From Agromyces sp. H17E-10 (GTDB taxonomy: Bacteria > Actinomycetota > Actinomycetes > Actinomycetales > Microbacteriaceae), in contig NZ_CP095042.1 of assembly GCF_022919715.1 (NCBI RefSeq), forward strand, positions 682,001 to 746,000: a stretch of DNA of 64,000 nucleotides. The letters run 5' to 3'. The notes under the pieces were generated by a model. The model worked only from the letters and a program-made list of their open reading frames with translations. It ran no database searches and was not told the DNA's origin. The translations under genes were made by a program, and so were the position numbers. Shown here piece after piece: positions 15,355 through 24,574 of this stretch (position 1 is its first letter; each line of letters starts with the position of its first letter).

Positions 15355-16905
15355 ATGACCTTCGGTATCCCGACCCCCGGCAAGATCATCGCCGTGCACC
15401 TCAACTACCCGTCGAGGGCCACGCAACGTGGTCGTACGCCCGCGCAGCCGAGCTACTTCTTCAAGCCGGCGTCCTCCCTCGCTCCGACCGGCGGCACGAT
15501 CGAGCGCCCCGCGGGCACCGAGCTGCTCGCCTTCGAGGGCGAGATCGCGATCGTCATCGGCGAGCCCGCCCGCCACGTCTCCCCCGCCGACGGCTGGAAG
15601 CACGTCGCCCAGGTCACCGCCGCGAACGACTTCGGCCTCTACGACCTGCGCGCCGCCGACAAGGGCTCGAACGTGCGCAACAAGGGCGGCGACGGCTTCA
15701 CCCCCATCGGGCCGGCCGCGATCCCCGCGAGCGTCGCGGGCGAAGACGGCTGGCGCGTGCGCACCTGGGTCAACGGCGAGCTCGTGCAGCTCGACACCAG
15801 CGACACCCTGCTGTTCCCGTTCGGGCGACTCGTGGCCGACCTCTCGCAGCACATGACGCTCGAGACGGGCGACGTCATCCTGACCGGCACGCCCGCCGGC
15901 TCCTCGGTCGTCGTGCCGGGCGACGTCGTCGAGGTCGAGGTCGACGCGCCGCTCGCGCCCGGCACGCCGACGACCGGCCGCCTCGTCACGACCGTCACCG
16001 AGGGCGACGTCCCGTTCGGCGACTTCGGCACCAAGCCCGCCATCGACGACGCCCAGCGCATCGAGGCGTGGGGCTCGGAGGCCGAGCACGCCGCGGCCGT
16101 CGCCGCCGGCAAGGCCAGCCCGCTCGACGCACCGGCCGCGACCGGGGCGGATGCCGCGGCCGGCGCCGTACCTGCGGCATCCCCGACCGTGCTCACCGAC
16201 GAGGTGCGCGACCTGCTCTCGAGCGCGGCCGTCGCGACGATCTCGGCGGCACTCCGCAAGCGCGGCTACCACGACGTGTTCATCGAGGGCGTGTACGCGA
16301 ACCACCCGGGCGACCGCATCGTCGGCACCGCGAAGACGCTGCGGTTCATCCCGTTCCGTCCCGACCTGTTCAAGGAGTTCGGCGGCGGGTTCAACGCCCA
16401 GAAGCGCGCATTCGACACGGTCGAGGCCGGCGAGGTGCTCGTCGTCGAGGCCCGCGGCGAGCGCGGCACCGGCACGGTCGGTGACGTGCTCGCCCTCCGT
16501 GCACAGGTGCGCGGCGCGGCCGGCATCGTCACCGACGGCGGTGTGCGCGACTTCGACGCGGTCGCCGAGTTCGACATCCCGGTGTTCAGCCAGGGCCCGC
16601 ACCCGAGCGTGCTCGGCCGCCGCCACGTGCCGTGGGAGACGGATGTCACGATCGCCTGCGGCGGCGCTGCCGTGCAGCCCGGCGACGTCATCGTCGGCGA
16701 CGGCGACGGGGTGCTCGTGATCCCAGCGGCGATCGCCGCGGAGGTCGCGGCCGAGGCGGCCGCGCAGGAGGCGGAGGACGCCTGGGTCGCCGAGCAGGTC
16801 GCGGCCGGGGCATCCGTCGACGGCCTGTTCCCCATGAACGCCGAGTGGCGGGCGCGGTACGAGGCGTCCCTCCGACCGGTTCAGGACGAAGCGGACGAAC
16901 GATGA
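15355..16905 (+). CDS. FAH-RraA fusion, probable 5-carboxymethyl-2-oxo-hexenedioate decarboxylase/isomerase
   Basis: A 516-residue two-domain protein. Residues 1-245 form a fumarylacetoacetate hydrolase fold with metal ligands E61, E63 (AFEGEIAIVIG) and D92 (AANDFGLYD) and the motif ILTGTPAG. Residues 246-280 are an Ala-rich linker. Residues 281-500 are an RraA-like domain with GTVGDVLA and GIVTDGGVRD (R398, D399), the active-site pattern of HMG/CHA aldolase-oxaloacetate decarboxylase relatives. E. coli HpaG does the isomerase and decarboxylase steps with two FAH repeats; here one repeat appears replaced by an RraA domain. The ATG has a GAGGAC Shine-Dalgarno. The stop overlaps the GntR start (ATGA). 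The exact split of the two reactions is inferred. Confidence 0.85.
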   Translation: MTFGIPTPGKIIAVHLNYPSRATQRGRTPAQPSYFFKPASSLAPTGGTIERPAGTELLAFEGEIAIVIGEPARHVSPADGWKHVAQVTAANDFGLYDLRAADKGSNVRNKGGDGFTPIGPAAIPASVAGEDGWRVRTWVNGELVQLDTSDTLLFPFGRLVADLSQHMTLETGDVILTGTPAGSSVVVPGDVVEVEVDAPLAPGTPTTGRLVTTVTEGDVPFGDFGTKPAIDDAQRIEAWGSEAEHAAAVAAGKASPLDAPAATGADAAAGAVPAASPTVLTDEVRDLLSSAAVATISAALRKRGYHDVFIEGVYANHPGDRIVGTAKTLRFIPFRPDLFKEFGGGFNAQKRAFDTVEAGEVLVVEARGERGTGTVGDVLALRAQVRGAAGIVTDGGVRDFDAVAEFDIPVFSQGPHPSVLGRRHVPWETDVTIACGGAAVQPGDVIVGDGDGVLVIPAAIAAEVAAEAAAQEAEDAWVAEQVAAGASVDGLFPMNAEWRARYEASLRPVQDEADER

Positions 16906-17573
16906 ACGCCGAATCGAAGTCGCAGCGGGCCTACCGGTTCATCCGCGAGCGCATCGACGACGGGCGCTACGTGCCCGGCTACCGGCTCGTGCTCGGCCCG
17001 ATCGCGGCCGAGCTCGACGTGAGCGTCGTGCCCGTGCGCGAGGCGATCCGCCGGCTCGAGGCCGAAGGACTCGTGACGTTCGAGCGCAACGTCGGCGCGC
17101 AGGTCGCCCTCATCAAGGAGACCGAGTACCTGCACACCATGCAGACGCTCGCCCTCGTCGAGGGCGCCGCGACCGCGCTCTCGGCTCCCGCCCTCACGCC
17201 CGAGCACCTGCGCCGCGCCCGCGAGATCAACGAGCGCATGCGCCGCTCGCTCGACGACTTCGACCCGCACCGCTTCACCGAGCTCAACCTCGAGTTCCAC
17301 GCGGTGCTCTACGAGGAGTGCCCGAACCCGCACATCCTCGACCTCGTGCACCGCGGCTGGAACCGCATGAAGGTGCTGCGCGATTCGTCGTTCAGCTTCG
17401 TGCCGGGCCGCGCGCACGAGTCGGTCGACGAGCACGAGCACATCGTCGCCCTCATCGAGCAGGGCGCCGACGCCCTCGAGATCGAGCTCGCCGCACGGGC
17501 CCACCGCACGGCCACGCTCGACGCCGTGCTCGAGCACCAGGCCGAGCTGCGGCATCCCGTGCCGACCCCCTGA
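16902..17573 (+). CDS. GntR family (FadR/FCD) regulator of the hpa genes
   Basis: A 223-residue regulator. Residues 5-70 form the winged helix (SQRAYRFIRERIDDGRYVPG, then PVREAIRRLEAEGLV), followed by an all-helical FCD ligand domain with LNLEFHAVLYEECPN and the late EHEHIVALI histidines typical of metal/ligand binding. It overlaps the upstream fusion gene by 4 nt. Autoregulation and control of the hpa operon through the GTATAC palindromes at 13526 and 15313 is the simplest reading. The inducer is probably an aromatic acid or a pathway intermediate. Confidence 0.88.
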   Translation: MNAESKSQRAYRFIRERIDDGRYVPGYRLVLGPIAAELDVSVVPVREAIRRLEAEGLVTFERNVGAQVALIKETEYLHTMQTLALVEGAATALSAPALTPEHLRRAREINERMRRSLDDFDPHRFTELNLEFHAVLYEECPNPHILDLVHRGWNRMKVLRDSSFSFVPGRAHESVDEHEHIVALIEQGADALEIELAARAHRTATLDAVLEHQAELRHPVPTP

Positions 17574-17632
17574 CCCCGCGTGGCGCGCGAGCCGCGCCGC
17601 CCACCCCGACCACACACGAAGGCGAGCAACAG

Positions 17633-19177
17633 ATGACCGATTACACCGACTACACGCCCGAGGGGCTGCCCGACCGCATCCGCCACTACATCGACGGCGA
17701 GTTCGTCGACTCGATCGACGGCGACACCTTCGAGGTGCTGAACCCCGTCACGAACGAGACGTACGTGCACGCCGCCGCCGGCAAGAAGGCCGACATCGAG
17801 CGCGCCGTCGCCGCCGCACGTCGCGCCTTCACCGAGGGCCCGTGGCCCCGGATGCTCCCCCGCGAGCGCTCGCGCGTGCTGCACAAGATCGCCGACATCG
17901 TCGAGTCGCGCGACCAGCGCCTCGCCGAGCTCGAGTCGTTCGACTCCGGCCTGCCGATCACGCAGGCGCTCGGCCAGGCCCGCCGCGCCGCCGAGAACTT
18001 CCGCTTCTTTGCCGACCTCATCGTCGCCCAGGCCGACGACGCGTTCAAGGTGCCCGGCAAGCAGATGAACTACGTGAACCGCAAGCCGATCGGCGTCGCG
18101 GGCCTCATCACGCCGTGGAACACGCCGTTCATGCTCGAGTCGTGGAAGCTCGGCCCCGCGCTCGCGACCGGCAACACCGTCGTGCTCAAGCCCGCCGAGT
18201 TCACGCCGCTCTCGGCGTCGCTCTGGGCCGGCATCTTCGAGGAGGCGGGCCTGCCCAAGGGCGTGTTCAACCTCGTCAACGGGCTGGGTGAAGACGCGGG
18301 CGACGCGCTCGTGAAGCACCCCGACGTGCCGCTCATCTCGTTCACGGGCGAGAGCTCGACCGGACAGCTCATCTTCGGCAACGCCGCCCCGTACCTCAAG
18401 GGCCTCTCGATGGAGCTCGGCGGCAAGAGCCCCGCCGTCGTCTTCGCCGACGCCGACCTCGACGTCGCGATCGACGCGTGCATCTTCGGCGTGTTCTCGC
18501 TCAACGGCGAGCGCTGCACCGCGGGCAGCCGCATCCTCGTGCAGCGCGACGTGTACGACGAGTTCGTCGAGCGCTACGCCGCGCAGGCCGCGCGAGTGAA
18601 GGTGGGCCACCCGCACGACCCGAAGACCGAGGTCGGCGCGCTCGTGCACCCCGAGCACTACGACAAGGTCATGAGCTACGTCGAGCTCGGCAAGACCGAG
18701 GGCCGGCTCGTCGCGGGCGGCGGCCGCCCCGACGGCTTCCCGACGGGCAACTACGTCGCCCCCACCGTGTTCGCCGACGTCGCACCCGACGCGCGCATCT
18801 TCCAGGAGGAGATCTTCGGCCCGGTCGTCGCGATCACGCCGTTCGACACCGAGGATGAGGCGCTCGCCCTCGCGAACAACACGAAGTACGGGCTCGCCGC
18901 CTACATCTGGACGAACGACCTCAAGCGCGCGCACAACTTCGCCCAGTCGGTCGAGGCCGGCATGGTGTGGCTCAACTCGAACAACGTGCGCGACCTCCGC
19001 ACCCCCTTCGGCGGCGTCAAGGCCTCGGGCCTCGGCCACGAGGGCGGTTACCGCTCGATCGACTTCTACACCGACCAGCAGAGCGTGCACATCACGCTCG
19101 GCGCGCCGCACAACCCCACCTTCGGCAAGCAGCAGGTCCACGAGGCATCCGACCTCGACGACCCGGACCCCCGCTGA
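17633..19177 (+). CDS. hpaE: 5-carboxymethyl-2-hydroxymuconic-semialdehyde dehydrogenase
   Basis: A 514-residue NAD-dependent ALDH, the length of HpaE proteins. The catalytic Cys is C295 (NGERCTAGS), the Glu is in MELGGKSPAVVF, and the substrate tunnel motif ITPWNTPFMLESWKLGPAL is typical of hydroxymuconic semialdehyde dehydrogenases. It oxidises the ring-cleavage product of HpaD. The ATG 17633 is preceded by GAAGGCGAG. It is followed after 33 nt by hpaD, so the two are co-transcribed. Confidence 0.93.
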   Translation: MTDYTDYTPEGLPDRIRHYIDGEFVDSIDGDTFEVLNPVTNETYVHAAAGKKADIERAVAAARRAFTEGPWPRMLPRERSRVLHKIADIVESRDQRLAELESFDSGLPITQALGQARRAAENFRFFADLIVAQADDAFKVPGKQMNYVNRKPIGVAGLITPWNTPFMLESWKLGPALATGNTVVLKPAEFTPLSASLWAGIFEEAGLPKGVFNLVNGLGEDAGDALVKHPDVPLISFTGESSTGQLIFGNAAPYLKGLSMELGGKSPAVVFADADLDVAIDACIFGVFSLNGERCTAGSRILVQRDVYDEFVERYAAQAARVKVGHPHDPKTEVGALVHPEHYDKVMSYVELGKTEGRLVAGGGRPDGFPTGNYVAPTVFADVAPDARIFQEEIFGPVVAITPFDTEDEALALANNTKYGLAAYIWTNDLKRAHNFAQSVEAGMVWLNSNNVRDLRTPFGGVKASGLGHEGGYRSIDFYTDQQSVHITLGAPHNPTFGKQQVHEASDLDDPDPR

Positions 19178-19210
19178 AGCCCGCCGACCCACCCACGCAA
19201 GGACGCTGAC

Positions 19211-20353
19211 ATGACCAACCGCGACGATATGACCCTGACGTCGTCGGGCTTCTACGTTTCGCAGGAAGCCCCCATCTCCACCGACAACCCGGTGCCGACC
19301 CCGTCGGCCCCGGCCCCCGACATCCTGCGCTGCGCCTATATGGAGCTCATCGTCACCGACCTCGCCGCGAGCCGCGAGTTCTACGTCGACGTGCTCGGCC
19401 TCTACGTCACCGAGGAGGACGACGAGGCGATCTACCTGCGCTCGACCGAGGAGTTCATCCACCACAACCTCGTGCTGCGCAAGGGCCCGATCGCGGCGGT
19501 CGCCGCGTTCTCGTACCGGGTGCGCACTCCCGAGGAGCTCGACAAGGCGGTCGCCTTCTACACCGAACTGGGATGCCGCGTCGAGCGTCGCCCTGAGGGC
19601 TTCACGAAGGGCATCGGTGACTCGGTGCGCGTCGAGGACCCGCTGGGCTTCCCGTACGAGTTCTTCTACCAGGCCGATCACGTCGAGCGGATGAGCTGGC
19701 GCTACGACCTGCACGTGCCCGGCGAGCTCGTGCGCCTCGACCACTTCAACCAGGTCACGCCCGACGTGCCGCGCGCGGTGAAGTTCATGCAAGACCTCGG
19801 CTTCCGCGTCACCGAGGACATCCAGGACGAGGAGGGCACGGTCTACGCCGCGTGGATGCGCCGCAAGCCCACCGTGCACGACACCGCCATGACCGGCGGC
19901 GACGGCCCGCGCATGCACCACGTGTGCTTCGCGACGCACGAGAAGCACAACATCCTCGCGATCTGCGACAAGCTCGGTGCGCTGCGCCGCTCCGACGCGA
20001 TCGAGCGCGGTCCCGGCCGCCACGGCGTCTCGAACGCGTTCTACCTGTACCTGCGCGACCCCGACGGGCACCGCGTCGAGGTCTACACGCAGGACTACTA
20101 CACGGGCGACCCCGACAACCCCGTCGTCACGTGGGACGTACACGACAACCAGCGCCGCGACTGGTGGGGCAACCCCGTCGTTCCCTCGTGGTACACGGAC
20201 GCCTCGCTCGTGCTCGATCTCGACGGCAACCCGCAGCCCGTCGTCGCGCGCACCGACTCGTCGGAGATGGCCGTGACGATCGGCGCCGACGGCTTCTCGT
20301 ACACCCGCAAGGGCGACGAGGAGCAGGGCTTCAAGCTCGGCAACACGCTGTAG
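19211..20353 (+). CDS. hpaD: 3,4-dihydroxyphenylacetate 2,3-dioxygenase
   Basis: A 380-residue extradiol ring-cleaving dioxygenase of the vicinal-oxygen-chelate superfamily, like Brevibacterium HPCD and Arthrobacter MndD (about 365 residues). The metal ligands are H178 (RLDHFNQV), H237 (MHHVCFAT) and E290 (HRVEVYTQDYYTG), a constant 23-residue offset from H155, H214 and E267 of HPCD. Two tandem VOC modules are visible, the first at about residues 40-160. The metal (Fe or Mn) cannot be told from sequence. It is the last gene of the catabolic unit, with a hairpin at 20373-20402. Confidence 0.95.
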   Translation: MTNRDDMTLTSSGFYVSQEAPISTDNPVPTPSAPAPDILRCAYMELIVTDLAASREFYVDVLGLYVTEEDDEAIYLRSTEEFIHHNLVLRKGPIAAVAAFSYRVRTPEELDKAVAFYTELGCRVERRPEGFTKGIGDSVRVEDPLGFPYEFFYQADHVERMSWRYDLHVPGELVRLDHFNQVTPDVPRAVKFMQDLGFRVTEDIQDEEGTVYAAWMRRKPTVHDTAMTGGDGPRMHHVCFATHEKHNILAICDKLGALRRSDAIERGPGRHGVSNAFYLYLRDPDGHRVEVYTQDYYTGDPDNPVVTWDVHDNQRRDWWGNPVVPSWYTDASLVLDLDGNPQPVVARTDSSEMAVTIGADGFSYTRKGDEEQGFKLGNTL

Positions 20354-20372
20354 GCCGACGGCTTCGGTTGAC

Positions 20373-20402
20373 GGGGCGTCGCGGCGATCGCTGCGGCGCC
20401 CC
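20373..20402. terminator. Bidirectional hairpin between hpaD and hydrolase
   Basis: GGGGCG (20373-20378) pairs with CGCCCC (20397-20402), with further imperfect pairing inside. It lies between two convergent genes and could end both transcripts. Confidence 0.5.
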
Positions 20403-20410
20403 TTCGCCGT

Positions 20411-21220
20411 TCAGGACCCGAGGAACCCGATCGCCGCGTCCTTGAACACGCGCGACGTGAGCGTCGACACGTGATCGCGCCCGGGCACGGTCACGAGCTC
20501 GGCGCCGTGGTCGCGCGCGAGTTCGGCCACACCGGCCGGAACCGGGTCGAGCTCGCCCGCGACGAACAGCACGGGCACGCCGCCGGGAACCTCGAGGGGC
20601 GCGCCCGCGAACCCCGAGACGACCGCGAGCAGCACCTCGGGGTCGGCGCCGGCGTCGAGCGCCGGCTTGAGCACCTGCTCGACGACCGGGTCGCTCGACG
20701 GCACACCGTCGAGGAGGAGCGCCCGCACCTCGTCGAGCCGCCAGGCCGCGAAGTGCTCGCGCGGCCCTGCCCCGCCGAGCACGAGGCGTCGCAGACGGTC
20801 GGGCGCGAGCGTCGCGAACGCGGTCGCCACGCGGCATCCCATCGAGTAGGCCACGACGTCGACCACGGGTACGCCGACCGAGTCGAGCACGGCGACGAGG
20901 TCGGCGCCGAGCACCGCCGCGCGGTAGGCGTCGGCCTCGATCGGCGTGTCGCTCTCGCCGTGTCCGCGCAGGTCGACGGTGATGACGTCGCGTCCGGCGT
21001 CGACGAGCGCCTTCACCCAGCCGGTGCCCTGCCAGGTCACGCGGGCGTCGGTCGCGAAGCCGTGCACGAGCAGCACGGGCGGCAGCTGCGGCCCCGCCGC
21101 TGCCGCCACGGCCCCCGCGGCATCCGCGCCTGCGCCGCCGTAGCGCCGATACGCGATGAGGGCGCCGTCGTCGGCCTCGGCGTGAAGTGTCGGCGTGCGA
21201 TCGGGCGCGCCGCCGATCAT
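20411..21220 (-). CDS. Alpha/beta-hydrolase
   Basis: A 269-residue serine hydrolase fold. The nucleophile elbow is AYSMGCR, the oxyanion region is LLVHGFATDARVTWQ, and the late catalytic His is in PGRDHVSTL; the acid is probably in FVAGELDPV. No signal peptide is seen, so it is cytoplasmic. Its ATG overlaps the pncA stop by 4 nt, so it is translated from the same mRNA. Substrate is unknown. Confidence 0.88.
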   Translation of the reverse strand: MIGGAPDRTPTLHAEADDGALIAYRRYGGAGADAAGAVAAAAGPQLPPVLLVHGFATDARVTWQGTGWVKALVDAGRDVITVDLRGHGESDTPIEADAYRAAVLGADLVAVLDSVGVPVVDVVAYSMGCRVATAFATLAPDRLRRLVLGGAGPREHFAAWRLDEVRALLLDGVPSSDPVVEQVLKPALDAGADPEVLLAVVSGFAGAPLEVPGGVPVLFVAGELDPVPAGVAELARDHGAELVTVPGRDHVSTLTSRVFKDAAIGFLGS

Positions 21221-21855
21221 TCCGCGGTTCCGGACGCCTCGGTGTCGTCGCCCGCCGCATCCGTCGCGCCGACCGCGCCCGAGTCGGCGATCGTCGCACC
21301 CGCATGCCCGAGCTCGGCGAGCGCCGCCGCCGACGATTCGGCCGCGACGCCGGCGACGAGGTCGGTCAGCACGCGCACGTGCTGGCCGTGCTCGAGGGCG
21401 TCGAGCGCGCTCGCGCGCACGCAGTAGTCGGTCGCGATGCCGACGACGTCGACGTCGGTGATCCCGTGGCGGCCGAGCACCTCGCTCACGCTCTCGCCGG
21501 CGTCGTCGGTGCCCTCGTAGATCGAGTAGGCGGGCACGCCCTGCCCCTTGCGGATGTGCACGTCGATCTCGTCGACGGCGAGCGCGGGATGGTACTCGGC
21601 GCCGAGCGTGCCGGCGACGCAGTGCGAGGGCCAGGTGTCGACGAAGTCGGGTTCGGCATCGGTGGCGAAGTGGCCGCCGTTGTCGTTGTCGCCCGAGTGC
21701 CAGTCGCGCGACGCGATGACGAGCGAGTACGCGTCGCGGTGCTTCGCGAGCAGGTCGCTCACACCGGCGGCGACGGCGGCTCCCCCGTCGACCCCGAGGG
21801 CACCCCCCTCGGTGAAGTCGTTCTGGACGTCGATGATGAACAGCGCGCGGGTCAT
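21217..21855 (-). CDS. pncA: Nicotinamidase / pyrazinamidase
   Basis: A 212-residue isochorismatase-fold amidase that converts nicotinamide to nicotinate in NAD salvage. The catalytic triad is D9 (FIIDVQNDF), K103 (IRKGQGV) and C145 (ATDYCVRAS); metal ligands are in SRDWHSGD and GGHF. The last 25 residues are an Ala/Gly/Asp-rich tail beyond the usual length. It is first gene of a two-gene unit with the hydrolase. Confidence 0.93.
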   Translation of the reverse strand: MTRALFIIDVQNDFTEGGALGVDGGAAVAAGVSDLLAKHRDAYSLVIASRDWHSGDNDNGGHFATDAEPDFVDTWPSHCVAGTLGAEYHPALAVDEIDVHIRKGQGVPAYSIYEGTDDAGESVSEVLGRHGITDVDVVGIATDYCVRASALDALEHGQHVRVLTDLVAGVAAESSAAALAELGHAGATIADSGAVGATDAAGDDTEASGTAE

Positions 21856-21942
21856 GACTCCATTGTCTCTCCGACCGCGCGGCCGACAACCCCGAGCGGC
21901 GGCGGCGGTTGAGACCGTCTGCCCGGGATGCCGCGACCCGCG

Positions 21943-23439
21943 CTACTGGTTCGACAGGTTGTCGCCGCAGAGGTAGAAGCCGGTCGCGAGCGTGTCGATC
22001 GCGGTCTTCGCCTCGTCGGTGACGTCGCCGAGTGCATAGATCGCGAACGTGAGGTCGGTGCCGTCCTCGGCGCGGATCACGCCGGCGAGCGTGTAGCCCG
22101 TGTTGATCCAGCCGGTCTTCGCGATGACGCTGCCGTCGGCCACGGCGTTGTCGCCCCAGAAGCGGTCGTCGTACGAGAGCGAGCCGCGCTCCCCCGCGAC
22201 GGGCAGCGAGTCGAGCAGGTACCCGAGGTTCCCCTCGCGGGCGTTGATCTTCACGAACAGCCGGGTGAGGTAGGCGGGCGGAACCGCGTTGTCGTCGGAC
22301 AGCCCGGAGCCGTCGACGATCGTGATGCCCGCGGTGTCGACGCCGTAGCCCGCGAGCCCCTCGAGCACACCCGCGTTGATCGCGGAGAACGTGTTGCCCG
22401 AGCCGGTCTCGATCGCGACGAGGCGGGCGAGCATCTCGGCGACCGTGTTGTCGCTGACGACGAGGGCCTTGTCGACGAGCTCGGCGACGGTCGGCGAGAG
22501 CACCTGCCCGAGCTGCTGCGCTCCTGCCGGCGCGGTGCCGCGCTCGATGGTCGCGACGCCGCCGAGCGCATCGGCGAATGCGACGCCCGCGCGGCTGATC
22601 GGGTCGTCGCTGCGCGTCGAGGTGTTCGAGTACGGGTCGTCGCGGTCGCCGTCGACCATGAGCGCCGTGATGTTCGACATGTAGCCGTCGTCGCGCTCGA
22701 CGAGCTCCCAGCTCGGCTGCCATTCGTCGCCGCCGAAATACGAGGCGTCGAGGATGAGCTTCGTGATCGGCGGGTTCGCGGGGTCGGCGGCCCAGGCGGC
22801 CTGCACCTGCGCGGCGAGGTCGTCGAGGTGCGCGGCGCCCGGATACACGGTCTCGTCGCCCGACGGCGTGCGCGAGAGGGTCACGTCGCCGCCGCCGACG
22901 AGCACGATCGACCCGGGCTCGGCCCCCTTCACGACCGTGGTCGCCGCCCGGTGGTCGGGGCCCAGCACCGAGAGCGCGGCGGCCGACGTCAGCACCTTCA
23001 TGACGCTCGCCGTGCGCGACGCCGTCGTGCCGCCGCGGTCGTAGAGCACCTCGCCCGTCTTCGCGTTGAGCACCTGAGCCTGCAGGTTCGCGAGCCTGGC
23101 GTCGGCCGCCCGGTCGGCGACCGAGCAGGTGCGGATGCGACTCACGGGAGCCGCGGTCGGCACGGGGCGCGCCTCGGGGGTCGGCGTCGGCGTCTCGCTC
23201 GGCGTCGGTGCCGCGATCGCGGTCGGCTCGGCGACGGTCGCGGCGCCGGCGAACACCGCCGCCGTGCCGGCGAGTGCGAGCGCGACCACGCCGCCGACGA
23301 TGGCGAGCGGCACGCGGTGCTTGCGAACGAACCCGATGAAGGATGCTCCGGTGCGAGGCGTCGCTGCATCGGTGTCGGTCGTGCTCGACGGCTCGACGGA
23401 GCCCGGCGTCTCGCCCGGAGCATCCGTCTCGTCGTTCAC
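21943..23439 (-). CDS. dacB: D-alanyl-D-alanine carboxypeptidase/endopeptidase (PBP4, S13)
   Basis: A 498-residue peptidoglycan-trimming enzyme. After a disordered cytoplasmic Ser/Thr/Glu-rich start, one membrane anchor spans about residues 41-70, then a Pro/Thr linker. The S13 motifs are SVMK (S145, K148), SDN (VVSDNTVAEM) and KTG (IAKTGWINTG). It removes terminal D-Ala or cross-links outside the membrane. Start is GTG 23439, with TATGAT only 6 nt upstream and no Shine-Dalgarno, so the mRNA is probably leaderless. It is monocistronic. Confidence 0.92.
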   Translation of the reverse strand: MNDETDAPGETPGSVEPSSTTDTDAATPRTGASFIGFVRKHRVPLAIVGGVVALALAGTAAVFAGAATVAEPTAIAAPTPSETPTPTPEARPVPTAAPVSRIRTCSVADRAADARLANLQAQVLNAKTGEVLYDRGGTTASRTASVMKVLTSAAALSVLGPDHRAATTVVKGAEPGSIVLVGGGDVTLSRTPSGDETVYPGAAHLDDLAAQVQAAWAADPANPPITKLILDASYFGGDEWQPSWELVERDDGYMSNITALMVDGDRDDPYSNTSTRSDDPISRAGVAFADALGGVATIERGTAPAGAQQLGQVLSPTVAELVDKALVVSDNTVAEMLARLVAIETGSGNTFSAINAGVLEGLAGYGVDTAGITIVDGSGLSDDNAVPPAYLTRLFVKINAREGNLGYLLDSLPVAGERGSLSYDDRFWGDNAVADGSVIAKTGWINTGYTLAGVIRAEDGTDLTFAIYALGDVTDEAKTAIDTLATGFYLCGDNLSNQ

Positions 23440-23445
23440 CCGGGC

Positions 23446-23451
23446 ATCATA
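23446..23451 (-). promoter_or_regulatory. -10 box of dacB (leaderless)
   Basis: TATGAT on the minus strand with 6 nt to the GTG start codon at 23439. Confidence 0.55.
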
Positions 23452-23493
23452 CGCGCCGGCCGCTGGGAGCCGCAGGAGACCGGCCTTCGCCGA

Positions 23494-24480
23494 TCACTCC
23501 CCCGGATAGGCGAGCCCGATCTGCGCGCGGATGCGGTCGAGGGTGCCCATGACGGCGACGCTCTCGCGGGTCGGCAGGATGTCACCGCCGTCGAGTCGCC
23601 CGTCGGCGACCGCGCGCTCGAGCGCGGCGGCCTGGTAGTGCATGCCGCGGCCCTCGACCTGGGAGACGTACTCCTCGACGACGACCCCGTCGGGCCGCAC
23701 CACGCGGAACGTTGTCGGCGAATACCAGACCGAGTCGATCTCGATGCGGGCCTCCGAGCCGAGCACGACGGCCGTGTTCGGGCCCTGCGTGTTCGAGGCG
23801 GAGAAGGTCGACGCCGTGCGTCCGCCGTCGTAGCGGAACACCGCCGACACCTGGGCGTCGGCTCCGGACGGCTTGAACGTCGCCGCAGCGGTGATCTCGG
23901 CCGGCTCGCCGAACAGGTCCCACGCGAACGAGATCGGGTAGATGCCGAGGTCGAGCAGAGCGCCGCCGCCGAGCTCCAGCGCGTTCAGGCGGTGGGCCGG
24001 GTCCTCCGACAGGAGCTGCGTGTGGTCGGCGATGAGGCCCCGGAGGTCGCCGATGACGCCGGCCGCGACGAGTTCGCGGATGCGCACCATGTGCGGCAGG
24101 TACCTCGTCCACATGGCCTCGAGGGCGACCCTGCCGTTGGCCTCGGCCGCCTCGGCGATGCGCCGCGCCTCGGCCTCGTTGAGCGCGAACGCCTTCTCGA
24201 CGAGCACGTGCTTGCCGGCCTCGAGGGCGCGCACCGCGTTCTCGGCGTGCATCGGGTGCGGGGTCGCGACGTAGACGACGTCGACCTCGGGGTCGGCGAC
24301 GAGCGACTCGTAGCTGCCGTGCATGCGATCGATCTCGAACTCGTCGGCGAATCGCGCGGCCGACGACTCGGAACGCGAGCCGACCGCCCGGACGTCGAAG
24401 CCGTGCAGGCGCAGGTCGGTCGTGAACATCCGGGCGATGCCGCCCGTCGCGAGAATGCCCCAGCGCAGTGATTCGGTCAT
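23494..24480 (-). CDS. Gfo/Idh/MocA family oxidoreductase
   Basis: A 328-residue NAD(P)-dependent dehydrogenase. The N-terminal Rossmann fold begins RWGILATGGIARMFTTDL, and the catalytic Lys lies in HVLVEKAFALN (consensus EKP). The C-terminal half is the substrate-binding sheet with GGGALLDLGIYPISFAWDLFG. Relatives act on trans-dihydrodiols or sugars; the substrate is not known here. Upstream, TAGTCT is followed by GGAGCGC and the ATG, so it has both a leaderless-type -10 and a possible Shine-Dalgarno. It is divergent from the SGNH genes. Confidence 0.9.
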   Translation of the reverse strand: MTESLRWGILATGGIARMFTTDLRLHGFDVRAVGSRSESSAARFADEFEIDRMHGSYESLVADPEVDVVYVATPHPMHAENAVRALEAGKHVLVEKAFALNEAEARRIAEAAEANGRVALEAMWTRYLPHMVRIRELVAAGVIGDLRGLIADHTQLLSEDPAHRLNALELGGGALLDLGIYPISFAWDLFGEPAEITAAATFKPSGADAQVSAVFRYDGGRTASTFSASNTQGPNTAVVLGSEARIEIDSVWYSPTTFRVVRPDGVVVEEYVSQVEGRGMHYQAAALERAVADGRLDGGDILPTRESVAVMGTLDRIRAQIGLAYPGE

Positions 24481-24562
24481 GCGCTCCAGACTATTGCCGT
24501 CACGCTGCCGTCGACGGCCGCACCCCCTGATCTGGGATATGCGGATTACTCACCTTCGCTCC

Positions 24563-24568
24563 TAACGT
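24563..24568 (+). promoter_or_regulatory. Candidate -10 box of first SGNH gene
   Basis: TAACGT ends 6 nt before the ATG at 24575, with no Shine-Dalgarno in between. Confidence 0.4.
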
Positions 24569-24574
24569 TGGGTC

